Of a stretch of 64,000 nt of DNA, positions 17,706 through 25,656 are shown one piece after another. The notes beneath the pieces were generated by a model, which was not told where the DNA came from, made no database searches, and was given only the letters and a program-made list of their open reading frames with translations. Positions within the stretch are counted from its first letter, which is position 1. Every line of letters begins with the position of its first letter. A program made the position numbers and the translations under genes. The stretch covers positions 1 through 64,000 of the forward strand of contig NZ_AYKH01000043.1 of assembly GCF_003788635.1 (NCBI RefSeq), in the 5' to 3' direction. The stretch comes from Salinisphaera orenii subsp. orenii MK-B5. GTDB taxonomy: Bacteria; Pseudomonadota; Gammaproteobacteria; Nevskiales; Salinisphaeraceae.

Positions 17706-18404
17706 TCAGACCGTCATGTGCTCGTCCACTAGCTCATCGGTGAGTTCATCGATATCGCCTTCGGCCACGACACGGCCGTTATCGATCATCAGAAACCGGT
17801 CACTTAACTTCCGTGCGACCTTGATGTGCTGCTCCGCAAGTATCAGCGTCATGCCGAGTTCCTTATTCAGCATGCGCAGCGTTTCGCCAATCTCGGCGAC
17901 GATATTCGGCTGGATTCCATCGGTCGGCTCGTCAAGCAGCAGCACCTTTGGCTTCACCGCCAGCGCTCGCGCAATGGCCAGCTGCTGTTGCTGGCCGCCG
18001 GACAACAATCCGGCACGGCGTTCCAGGTTTTCGGCCAGATAGGGGAACAGCGAGGTACACATCTCGGGTACCTCGACCTGACCGTCGGCTCTCGCAAACG
18101 ATCCGAGAAGAATATTTTCCCTAACGGAGAGCTTCCCAAATATCTGGCGACCCTGAGGGATATATCCGATCCCGCACCGGCTGCGCTCGTGCGTCGGAAG
18201 CTCGCCGATCTGTCGGCCTGCGAATTCGATCTGCCCCGTTGTGCGATCGGTAAGGCCCATGATGCTTCGCATGAGCGTGGTCTTGCCGACGCCGTTTCTT
18301 CCGAGTACGCAGACGCACTGCCCCTCATCGAGAGCAAACGAAAAATCGCGGAGTATTTGCGTTTTCCCGTAGAAGGCCGACATACTCGACATTTGCATAA
18401 GCAT
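17706..18404 (-). CDS. urtE: Urea/amide ABC transporter ATP-binding protein UrtE
   Basis: LivF-type ATPase, 232 residues: Walker A LGRNGVGKTTLMRSIMG, Q-loop IPQGRQIF, signature LLSGGQQQQLAIARAL, Walker B VLLLDEPTDGIQPN and switch His in AEQHIKV. The combination GIQPNIVAEI is typical of UrtE. Its start codon shares a base with the urtD stop (18,404). It powers uptake together with UrtD. Confidence 0.92.
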   Translation of the reverse strand: MLMQMSSMSAFYGKTQILRDFSFALDEGQCVCVLGRNGVGKTTLMRSIMGLTDRTTGQIEFAGRQIGELPTHERSRCGIGYIPQGRQIFGKLSVRENILLGSFARADGQVEVPEMCTSLFPYLAENLERRAGLLSGGQQQQLAIARALAVKPKVLLLDEPTDGIQPNIVAEIGETLRMLNKELGMTLILAEQHIKVARKLSDRFLMIDNGRVVAEGDIDELTDELVDEHMTV

Positions 18405-19153
18405 CAGGCGGCATCCTCTTCGGTCCCGAGGTATATCTCTCGAACATTCTGATTGGCCTCTATTTCGTCGATCTTGCCCTCGGCGAAGTGAGTACCCATG
18501 TGCATGACCGTCACCATATCTGCGACCCGACGCACGAATCCCATGTCGTGCTCAACCACGATCAATGTGCTGTGCTGGCGGACTTCGCGAAGCAATTTCG
18601 CTGTCTGGTCGACTTCCGCCTCCGTCATCCCGGCAATGGGTTCGTCGAGCAGCAACAGCTGCGGCTCCTGCATCAGCGTCATGCCGATCTCAAGCCACTG
18701 GGTCTCTCCGTGCGAAAGCAGGCCAGCCACAATGCTGAGTCGATTTTCCAGGTTGACTAAAACACTGACTTCCTCAAGCTTCGCGAGCATAGCTTTGTCG
18801 CGAAACTTCAGCATATTTCGAAACGGGTTCACCTCACGGCTAAATGCAATCTCCAAATTCTCGCGTACCGTCAGCTCCTTGAATACAGCCGGCACCTGAA
18901 ATTTGCGACCGACACCGCGTCGTGCGATATCGCTTTCGCTCAACCCGGACAACTCATCACCACGAAAACGGACGCTGCCGCTACTGGGCTTGAGCCTGCC
19001 ACTGATCAGATCCATAAGTGTCGTCTTGCCCGCACCATTCGGTCCGATGAGGCAGGACAACGTCTGCTCAACGACGTCCATGCTGAAGCCTTGGATGACA
19101 TGGTGGCTATCAAAGCTCTTGTGTAGATCGCGTATCTCAAGAACACCCCCCAT
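18404..19153 (-). CDS. urtD: Urea/amide ABC transporter ATP-binding protein UrtD
   Basis: LivG-type ATPase, about 249 residues from MGGVLEIRDLHKSFDSHHV. Walker A IGPNGAGKTTLMDLISG, Q-loop RKFQVPAVF, signature LSHGETQWLEIGMTL (LSHGExQWLEI is typical of UrtD) and Walker B LLLLDEPIAGM are visible. The start at 19,153 is chosen because AGGAG lies 9 bases before it and it begins just after the urtC stop; longer frames upstream overlap urtC. Confidence 0.92.
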   Translation of the reverse strand: MGGVLEIRDLHKSFDSHHVIQGFSMDVVEQTLSCLIGPNGAGKTTLMDLISGRLKPSSGSVRFRGDELSGLSESDIARRGVGRKFQVPAVFKELTVRENLEIAFSREVNPFRNMLKFRDKAMLAKLEEVSVLVNLENRLSIVAGLLSHGETQWLEIGMTLMQEPQLLLLDEPIAGMTEAEVDQTAKLLREVRQHSTLIVVEHDMGFVRRVADMVTVMHMGTHFAEGKIDEIEANQNVREIYLGTEEDAA

Positions 19154-19157
19154 AAAT

Positions 19158-20285
19158 CTATACTCCTGCCTTTTCGGCATTTGCAGCAGCCGGGCTTTTC
19201 GCGCGACCGTGTGGCGGACTCTCTTCCGTACTCGAGCGGGAACGCTTGGCAAGCAGCATTTCCAGCAGCCCCGCCAGTCCGTTGGGCAGGAATCGCACAA
19301 TGATCACGAAGAAAAAACCGAGAATAAGGTGCCAGCTATTGAGAAACTGGTCGCCTAGATAGCTTTCACTACCCTGAATTAAAAATGCACCGATGATCGC
19401 GCCAATCAGCGAAAGACGGCCGCCAACTGCAGCCCAAATCACCATCGTGATGCTAAAAACCACGTCGAACTGGTCGGGTGAAACGTATTGAATGAGAATG
19501 GTGAAACAACACCCCGCGACAGCTGCAATAAAGGCAGAAATCGCGTAGATAAGCGTTTCATACAGAGCGACGTTATAGCCGAGAAACCGGACACGCTCGG
19601 GATCCTCGCGTAATGCACGGACGATCTGACCGAACTTACTCTGGTTAAGTAGCTTAGCGAGCACGGTCAAACTAAAGAGCAGGCCAAAAATAAGCCAGTA
19701 AGCAGCCGGCGAGTAGGGATCCAAGCTGTAACCTGCGACTTCCAACGGCATCCGCGGGCTTATCCCATTCGCACCGTTGGTATAAGGCTGCATATCCAGC
19801 ACGAGAATGTAGAACGCACTGAGCATTGCAAGCGACATGATCGCGAAAAACGGCCCCGAAACGCGTGCCTGGAACATCAACGCGCCAAATATCAACGAAA
19901 AGATCGTTGGAACGGCCAGCGCGAGGAATATCCCGCCACCAGTACTCCAGAACGGCTCCCAAAACCAGGGCAGTTGTTCGAGACCGTTCGTGGACATGAA
20001 TGATGGTAACGGCGAAAATTCGGGATCTTGGGATTGCATCTGCATGGTCATGGCCATGCCGTATGCGCCCATACCGAAAGCGATACCTTGGCCTAGATTG
20101 AGAATCCCGCCTGTCCCCCAACACAGACTGATCGACATCGCCAAGAGCCCGTAGATGCCGAACACCGCCAGCTGATTTAGCAGGAACGGATCGGCTTGCA
20201 TAACCGGGATGAGTCCTAGCGAAACAAAGAAGACTATGTAGACGACCCACTGTGCACGCTTGTCGTGATAAATATTGCCGTTCAT
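19158..20285 (-). CDS. urtC: Urea/amide ABC transporter permease UrtC
   Basis: LivM-type permease, 375 residues with about ten membrane segments; landmarks are LAMSISLCWGTGGILNLGQGIAFGMGAYGMAM, RALREDPERVRFLGYNV (the coupling EAA-like loop) and GPF-type FFAIMSLAMLSAFY. UrtC proteins carry the LNLGQG motif. The soluble C-terminal tail (after FLPNGL) is Arg/Ser/Ala-rich. It follows urtB by about 50 bp. Confidence 0.92.
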   Translation of the reverse strand: MNGNIYHDKRAQWVVYIVFFVSLGLIPVMQADPFLLNQLAVFGIYGLLAMSISLCWGTGGILNLGQGIAFGMGAYGMAMTMQMQSQDPEFSPLPSFMSTNGLEQLPWFWEPFWSTGGGIFLALAVPTIFSLIFGALMFQARVSGPFFAIMSLAMLSAFYILVLDMQPYTNGANGISPRMPLEVAGYSLDPYSPAAYWLIFGLLFSLTVLAKLLNQSKFGQIVRALREDPERVRFLGYNVALYETLIYAISAFIAAVAGCCFTILIQYVSPDQFDVVFSITMVIWAAVGGRLSLIGAIIGAFLIQGSESYLGDQFLNSWHLILGFFFVIIVRFLPNGLAGLLEMLLAKRSRSSTEESPPHGRAKSPAAANAEKAGV

Positions 20286-20334
20286 TACATTTTCCGCGTT
20301 TGCTTATTGATGCGACTGCTCTGTTCGGAGGCCA

Positions 20335-21216
20335 TTACCGACGAACAGCTGTATTCGCGAAAAGCCCGTTGGGCCGAAAGCGGAGCACGATGACGATCAG
20401 AACGAAAAGCAAGAACTGCGCAAACGTGCTGTTGAAGAAGTATGAAAAAAACGACTTAAACTCTCCCATCATCGCGCTGGCTGCAATACTGCCCACTAGC
20501 GGCCCCCCGCCCGTTACCACAACCAGAAACGACTCAACCACATAGTTAGATCCCATCGTGGGTAGAACGATGGCCAACGCTGAAAACAAGCACCCTGCAA
20601 CACCGGCCAAACCAGCGCCGAGCGCGAAGGTACACATATAAATACGTTCCGAATTGACCCCAAAGGACGCTGCCATCTCACGATTCTGCGTGACGGCGCG
20701 AATCTTGATACCAAAGTAAGTGCGGTAGAACAGATACCAGATCCCTACTATGAGAACGACAGTCATGAGTACGATCAGTATTCGAAGGCTGGACATGTTC
20801 ATGATGCCCAGCGAAACATTGCCGGACAGGAACTCCGGCACCTGAACGTACTTGGGAGAGCTGCCGAAAATCATGCGAACGCCCTGGGTCAGCATCAAGG
20901 AAACGCCCCAGGTCGCCAGAAGCGTATCAAGCGGTCGGTGATATAGGTATCGGATCAAAACGCGCTCAAAAAACAAACCAATGAGCGCCACCACCACGAA
21001 CGAGATCGGCAAGCATAAGAGAAACGGCGTACCGAGATAAGCTTGCGCACAATAGGCTGCATACGCACCAAGCATGATGAACTCGCCGTGCGCCATATTA
21101 ATGACGCCTGCGGTCCCGTAAATAATGGTTAGCCCAAGCGCGGCGACGAGCCAGATACTTGCGATGCTCAGGCCGAGCACCAGCGACCCCATAAGTGGAG
21201 CCCACGAGTAATCCAT
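20335..21216 (-). CDS. urtB: Urea/amide ABC transporter permease UrtB
   Basis: LivH-type permease, 293 residues. Landmarks: ALGLTIIYGTAGVINMAHGEFIMLGAYAAY, RPLDTLLATWGVSLMLTQGVR and the coupling loop IRAVTQNREMAASFGVNSERIY. Many UrtB proteins carry a long N-terminal periplasmic extension of about 200 residues; this one does not, like the shorter amide-type permease FmdE. It lies 89 bp after urtA. Confidence 0.92.
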   Translation of the reverse strand: MDYSWAPLMGSLVLGLSIASIWLVAALGLTIIYGTAGVINMAHGEFIMLGAYAAYCAQAYLGTPFLLCLPISFVVVALIGLFFERVLIRYLYHRPLDTLLATWGVSLMLTQGVRMIFGSSPKYVQVPEFLSGNVSLGIMNMSSLRILIVLMTVVLIVGIWYLFYRTYFGIKIRAVTQNREMAASFGVNSERIYMCTFALGAGLAGVAGCLFSALAIVLPTMGSNYVVESFLVVVTGGGPLVGSIAASAMMGEFKSFFSYFFNSTFAQFLLFVLIVIVLRFRPNGLFANTAVRR

Positions 21217-21304
21217 AACGATCTCCCGCCCTTATGAAACCGCTCACGTTCCGGAGAGCCCAGGGCGTGAGCGGACAGTTGACGACATTTCGCCCTGGCG
21301 CTAT

Positions 21305-22612
21305 CTAAATGACGTCCTTGCGAATACTGCCACTCGGCAATTTCAGGCCCTGCGCCGTGCAGGTCCCGGCGTCTGGATAGATCGAATAAGGAAGAGGCTC
21401 CACGTGAGAATCAGCTGTCTTGACGATCTTGAAGCTTCCATCTTCCTGGCACTGGCCAATCTTGGGCACGAGCCATGTATTGAAGTTGTTTTCGTCAACC
21501 CAGACTTCACCTTCTGGCGATACATCCGCACTCAGCCGCACGCCCGCCGCCGCATCACGAATTAATCTGGGCGTAACATTCTCCATGCCGTTCTCGTCAA
21601 TCGCCTTCTCGATTGCCGCCTTGAACACATACGCCGAGTTATAGGTTTCTTCCATGTTGTAGTGGGTAACACCACTCTTGCCGTACTTGCTCCCTAGAAA
21701 GCCGTCCACGAATTTCTTGTTTGTCGGATTATCCAGCGCTTGGAAATAAGGGGCCGACAAGAAGTGACCAGCCCCATATTCGATACCCATGGCGCGAGTT
21801 TCGATCTCACCGGTTGTCAGCGAGGCGATTGGCATATCTTCGGCGTTGAAACCGGCCTGCTTGAACTGCCGATGGAACGCAATATCCGAAGCGCCCACGA
21901 CAGTCGAGAAGATGAAGTCCGGCTTGGCCCTACGAATCTTGTTCAGAACGGATCCGAACTCCGAGCTGCCTAGCGGAACGTACTCCTCGCCCAGCAACTC
22001 GCCGCCAGCATCATCGAGCCAGATTCTAGCGTTCTTATTCGATTCCTTCGGCCAGACATAGTTGGAACCAACAAAGAAAACGCGTTTGCCGAAGTTCTCT
22101 ACCATGTAGGGAATCAATTCTTGGGAGTGCTGATTCGCCAGCGGCCCTGTACATACGATGTTCTGCGAGCATTCCTTGCCTTCGTAGCAGGTCGGATAGA
22201 ACAGCAGGTTGTCGCGGCTCATAACTGTTGGCATGACCGCTTTTCGGCTAGCCGACGTGTAACAGCCAAAAACCGAGATCACTCGATCCCGCAGTATCAA
22301 CTCGCGCATCTTCTGCGCATAGACATTCATATCCGATTTAGCGTCAACGATGATAGGCTCGATCGGAGATCCGTTGATGCCCCCGGCCTCGTTGATCTCG
22401 TCAATGGCATACTGCATCACCAATGCCGAGTCTTCCTCGGGCACGGCGAGGCCACCCGTTAACGAAAATAGAATACCGACCTTAATTGGCTCCCCCTTTG
22501 CTAATGTAGCGGCGCGAGCGCGTGATGCACTTAAAAGAAGGCCGGGCGCCAAACTCGCAGCCCCAGCAGCCATCGAAAAGTTCTTAACAAAAGACCGTCT
22601 CGTATATTTCAT
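21305..22612 (-). CDS. urtA: Urea/short-chain amide-binding protein, UrtA/FmdD family
   Basis: Periplasmic substrate-binding protein, about 435 residues from MKYTRRSFVKNFSMAAG. The twin-arginine motif (TRRSFVKNF) and hydrophobic stretch ending near ASRARA suggest Tat export. Mature part begins with KVGILFSLTGGLAVPEEDSALVM and contains FGCYTSASRKAVMP and LLFYPTCYEGKECSQN, which are landmarks of the UrtA/AmiC/FmdD group. Because amidase and DMFase genes surround it, the ligand may be a short amide such as formamide or DMF rather than urea; this is inference. Start 22,612 is preferred over 22,615 from RBS spacing (GAGGG). Confidence 0.88.
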   Translation of the reverse strand: MKYTRRSFVKNFSMAAGAASLAPGLLLSASRARAATLAKGEPIKVGILFSLTGGLAVPEEDSALVMQYAIDEINEAGGINGSPIEPIIVDAKSDMNVYAQKMRELILRDRVISVFGCYTSASRKAVMPTVMSRDNLLFYPTCYEGKECSQNIVCTGPLANQHSQELIPYMVENFGKRVFFVGSNYVWPKESNKNARIWLDDAGGELLGEEYVPLGSSEFGSVLNKIRRAKPDFIFSTVVGASDIAFHRQFKQAGFNAEDMPIASLTTGEIETRAMGIEYGAGHFLSAPYFQALDNPTNKKFVDGFLGSKYGKSGVTHYNMEETYNSAYVFKAAIEKAIDENGMENVTPRLIRDAAAGVRLSADVSPEGEVWVDENNFNTWLVPKIGQCQEDGSFKIVKTADSHVEPLPYSIYPDAGTCTAQGLKLPSGSIRKDVI

Positions 22613-22710
22613 CATTCCCTCGATATTTGGAACTATCAAAAGCAGCTGTGCGACGAATTTGCAGCGCCACCGAGTGTTTCGTGCTCGGCAACTTTGTTTC
22701 CTAATGGGAA

Positions 22711-22726
22711 TGCAACTCGCTTGCCA
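22711..22726 (-). promoter_or_regulatory. Sigma-54 promoter of the urt-DMFase-ure operon
   Basis: On the minus strand TGGCAAGCGAGTTGCA matches the -24/-12 consensus (TGGCAY N5 TTGCW) with exactly 10 bases between GG and GC. Transcription would begin near 22,700, about 85-90 bases before urtA. The transcribed leader continues TTCCCATTAGGAAACAAAG, nearly the same as at the methylamine operon promoter (32,635-32,650). A small stem (CCGAG, loop, CTCGG at about 22,669-22,687) follows in the leader. Confidence 0.82.
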
Positions 22727-23208
22727 TTGTTCACCCCAACCCCGCTTCTTATTTTTATTAGTTAGTTATGTCTCGGAAAATGAAGTATTTTTTTTTGATC
22801 GCTCGACGTAGGAGATTAAAAATCGACCACCCCGCGGCAAGGGCAGTAGAAGTGGCGCACCAAGAGGGCGCCCCACTCTTTGCTCGACGCACGCGTATAG
22901 AGCACTACTGATAATTCCGCTCCGCCCGCAAGAGACTGGTGGTTGCAGTCGGAGCTTGAGGCGATACTGATCCGCCGTAGATCTCGGAGAAATAAGGGCC
23001 GTACTGAATGAGTAGGATCAGGACCCGATGCGAAGCCCGAACACCGAAAAACCGTCCTGTTTTCGTATTCGTGATACAACCGATTTCGTACCGCCCTGTC
23101 CTCGGCTTCGCCGAATTCCACCATTGGTTGATGGAATTCAAATCGCGGCAGGCGACACGCTGAAGGTCAGTTAGTCGCACACGTGCCACCGGCATTGCTC
23201 CCGCGCCA
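22727..23208. other. Region upstream of urtA; no supported gene
   Basis: About 480 bp. The part nearest urtA is AT-rich, with a run of nine T near 22,790, and would hold activator sites for the sigma-54 promoter. The remainder, up to 23,208, has open frames on the minus strand that match no family I know; they probably are not genes. The end of this stretch (about 23,190-23,208) already reads VPPALLPR-like residues that fit an insertion-sequence transposase remnant continuing into 23,209. Confidence 0.4.
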
Positions 23209-23700
23209 TTGATCCAGATTGGGCTGCTGCAGGTGCTACATTCGATCCGCTCCGAGCGCCAGCTATCGAACAACTACGCCATGAGCATTCAGTTTCGGTC
23301 GCTCATTGGGTTGTCGCTGAACTACGAGCTATCGATCGGCACCGCGGCGATGATCGCGCTCGGCTGCAACCATCCGCGCTGGGAAAGCCAGTATCACGAG
23401 ATCGGCTCGGCGGCCGGTTTCTACGACGACTACCACGAGGGCCGCGACCCGGCCGGCATCTCCACCCAGGACCCGGAACTGTCGCAGCGCCTGGATCCGG
23501 AACGCGGCGGCCGCCGCCTGGCGAACTACCTGCGGGTCATGACCATCGAAGCCCAGACCATCGCCCGCGCCTGCGGCAAGTCGCATATCCAGAATCTCGA
23601 GCCGGAGGATCTGGTCGCGCTCGATATCGAATCCGCGGCCATGGCCTGGGTGCCGCTGGCAGGCACGGACTGGATCCCGGGGCGCAGCCGGCCGTTGTGA
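23209..23700 (+). pseudogene. Chimeric remnant: IS5-type transposase fragment joined to truncated glutamate synthase-like gene
   Basis: The 163-codon frame has two unrelated parts. The first (about 23,215-23,332) reads LLQVLHSIRSERQL and FRSLIGLSLNYELS, matching the start of IS5-family transposases (typically LLQVLYSIRSERxL ... RWFVGL). The second, from IGTAAMIALGCN (about 23,332) to the stop, is the C-terminal third of an FMN-binding glutamate synthase-type protein whose last 200 bp match 1-200. About 300 N-terminal residues of the synthase are missing, so it cannot be active. Where archetypal family members have the cysteine-rich 3Fe-4S segment, this copy has GFYDDYHEGRDPAGI with no cysteines. 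Confidence 0.75.
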
Positions 23701-23740
23701 GCGACCGCGCCCGGCGGCCGCGACCGCCGGGCGACGCCGA

Positions 23741-24658
23741 TCACGAGCGCGGCCGCAGGCGCGGCGCCCTTTGGCCCGTGTTCCCGCGCATCGCGGTGAC
23801 ACAGGCCAGGGCGACCACGCCGCAGCCCAGCGCCAGCCGCAGGGTGGGCTCGACGTGGTCGGTCAGCACCAGGATCGCGGCGGCCACGCCGGGCACGGCA
23901 TACGGCAACACCGGCACCACCCGCGGGTTGCCGTGCTGGAGCACGTGCGCCCACGCCATGAACGCCAGACCGTAGGGCCCGACACCGAGCGCCGCGGCCG
24001 CGGCCAGCGCGGCGGGCGACAGGGGCCAGACGAGCCCCTGCGTCGCCGCCTGCAGCAACAGCGCGACGACCGCGGCCAAGGCGAAGAAGGCCGGATAGGC
24101 TGACCCGACCGGCCGCGCATAGACCTGGACGAACAGCGAGTAGCCCGCCCAGCACAGACCGGCCCCCAGGGCAGCGACACAGCCGAGCCCGACCCGGCCG
24201 GCCAGCGACGCGCCCCCACCCTGCAGAATCGCCACGCCGGCCAGGCCCAGCAGCAGCGCCAGGATCGAGACGAACGACGGCGGCCGACGCCGATAGAGAT
24301 CGCCGGCCAGCGCCAGCAGCAGCGGCCAGGTATAGGCGATCACCACAACCTGCGGCGCGGGCGCCAGGCTGAGCGCAGCGAAATACAGCGTCAGCGCCCC
24401 CAGCATGCCGCCGACGATCACCAGCCACGCCTGCGGCGGATGCGCTCGCAGGGCGCTGCGGAGCGAATCCGAGCCGGGCAGCAGCCGACTGCTCACCGCG
24501 GCGCAGCCCATGGCCATGGCCGTGAGCTGCAGCGCCGGCACCTCGCCGGCCAGCGCGCGCAGCCAAGGCAGCATGCCCCAGAGCACGACGACGAAGATCG
24601 CCAGTGCCGTCACGCGTAATTCCGGACGCCGCAGGGCGGCAGTGTATCGATCCATCAT
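23741..24658 (-). CDS. EamA/DMT-family membrane transporter
   Basis: 305 residues with about ten membrane segments in two EamA repeats (ALAIFVVVLWGMLPWLRALAG ... and CVAALGAGLCWAGYSLFVQVYA ...). Members export amino acids or other small metabolites; substrate is unknown here. GC-rich codon use returns to the chromosome norm, unlike the urt genes to the left. Transcribed away from the LysR gene, 110 bp apart, so the LysR protein may control it. Confidence 0.82.
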   Translation of the reverse strand: MMDRYTAALRRPELRVTALAIFVVVLWGMLPWLRALAGEVPALQLTAMAMGCAAVSSRLLPGSDSLRSALRAHPPQAWLVIVGGMLGALTLYFAALSLAPAPQVVVIAYTWPLLLALAGDLYRRRPPSFVSILALLLGLAGVAILQGGGASLAGRVGLGCVAALGAGLCWAGYSLFVQVYARPVGSAYPAFFALAAVVALLLQAATQGLVWPLSPAALAAAAALGVGPYGLAFMAWAHVLQHGNPRVVPVLPYAVPGVAAAILVLTDHVEPTLRLALGCGVVALACVTAMRGNTGQRAPRLRPRS

Positions 24659-24768
24659 CGGCGGCCTCGCTCGGGCTTCGGTGTGTCGTTTCGCCGCTAA
24701 TGTGAACCGCCGCTTCGCATGTTTAAAATGAATCCTGTTGAGATATGCATCAATTCTGGTGATAATCC

Positions 24769-25656
24769 ATGAGACCCCCGGTACTCGACCTGCGCGCCCT
24801 GCAGAGCCTCGTCGCCATCCTCGACACCGCCAGCTTCACCCGCGCCGCGGAGCAGCTGAACTACAGCCAGTCGGCGATCAGCATGCAGATCAAGCGGTTG
24901 GAGGCGGAGCTAGGCACGCGGCTGATCGAGCGGGGCTCGGTGTTGCGACCGACCCGCCAGGGCCGTCAGGCGCTCGGTCATGCCAGGGAAATGCTGCGCC
25001 TGAACAGCGAACTGCGGCAGCGCGTGGCCGAAAGCGAGGTCGCCGGCCGCGTGCGTCTGGGCATGCCGGCCGACTTTGCGTTCTACCTGCCCGACACGCT
25101 TACCGTGTTCGCCGAACGCTATCCGCAGGTGGAGACCGAGGTCCGCACGGAGCTCAGCGACGCCCTCGTGCGTTCGGTCGCCGCGGGCGAGATCGATCTG
25201 GCGATCGTGACCCGCCAGGCGCATTCGCCCGGCGGCACGCGTCTGCGCCGCGAACCGCTCAAATGGGTCGGCGCCCCCGGCTCGGCGGCGCATCGACAGG
25301 AGCCGCTGCCGCTGGCGCTCTATCCGGAGAACACCTGCGAATTCCGCCAGGCCGCGACGCGGCGCCTGGACGCCATCGGCCGTGCCTGGCGGCCGGCCTA
25401 TGTCAGTCAGGCGTTCGCCGCCCTGCACTCACCGGTGAGCGCCGGGCTGGCGGTCACCGTGGCCACGCCGAGCATGCTCGGCGCCCACCTGGAGATACTC
25501 GACGAGGACGCGACCGGCCTGCCGCCCCTGCCGGAGGTCGACATCGCCATGCACCGGCGACCCGGGCGGCTGGGCTACGCCGCGCGCCAGCTCGCCGATC
25601 TGCTCGTCGAACGGCTGCGGACCACCGGCGAGCCCGGCGCGAGCGTCACGCCTTGA
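24769..25656 (+). CDS. LysR-family transcriptional regulator
   Basis: 295 residues. Winged helix-turn-helix at residues about 5-65 (LDLRALQSLVAILDTASFTRAAEQLNYSQSAISMQIKRLEAELGT), then the periplasmic-binding-like effector domain. Divergent from the EamA exporter gene, the classic LysR arrangement, so that gene is its most likely target. Its 3' end overlaps the 3' end of tdm by 11 bp on the opposite strand. Confidence 0.9.
   Translation: MRPPVLDLRALQSLVAILDTASFTRAAEQLNYSQSAISMQIKRLEAELGTRLIERGSVLRPTRQGRQALGHAREMLRLNSELRQRVAESEVAGRVRLGMPADFAFYLPDTLTVFAERYPQVETEVRTELSDALVRSVAAGEIDLAIVTRQAHSPGGTRLRREPLKWVGAPGSAAHRQEPLPLALYPENTCEFRQAATRRLDAIGRAWRPAYVSQAFAALHSPVSAGLAVTVATPSMLGAHLEILDEDATGLPPLPEVDIAMHRRPGRLGYAARQLADLLVERLRTTGEPGASVTP

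Noticed and set aside
22816-23273. Minus-strand frames upstream of urtA (102 and 122 codons)
   Set aside because: No family resemblance, overlapping each other and the plus-strand transposase remnant; more likely non-coding.
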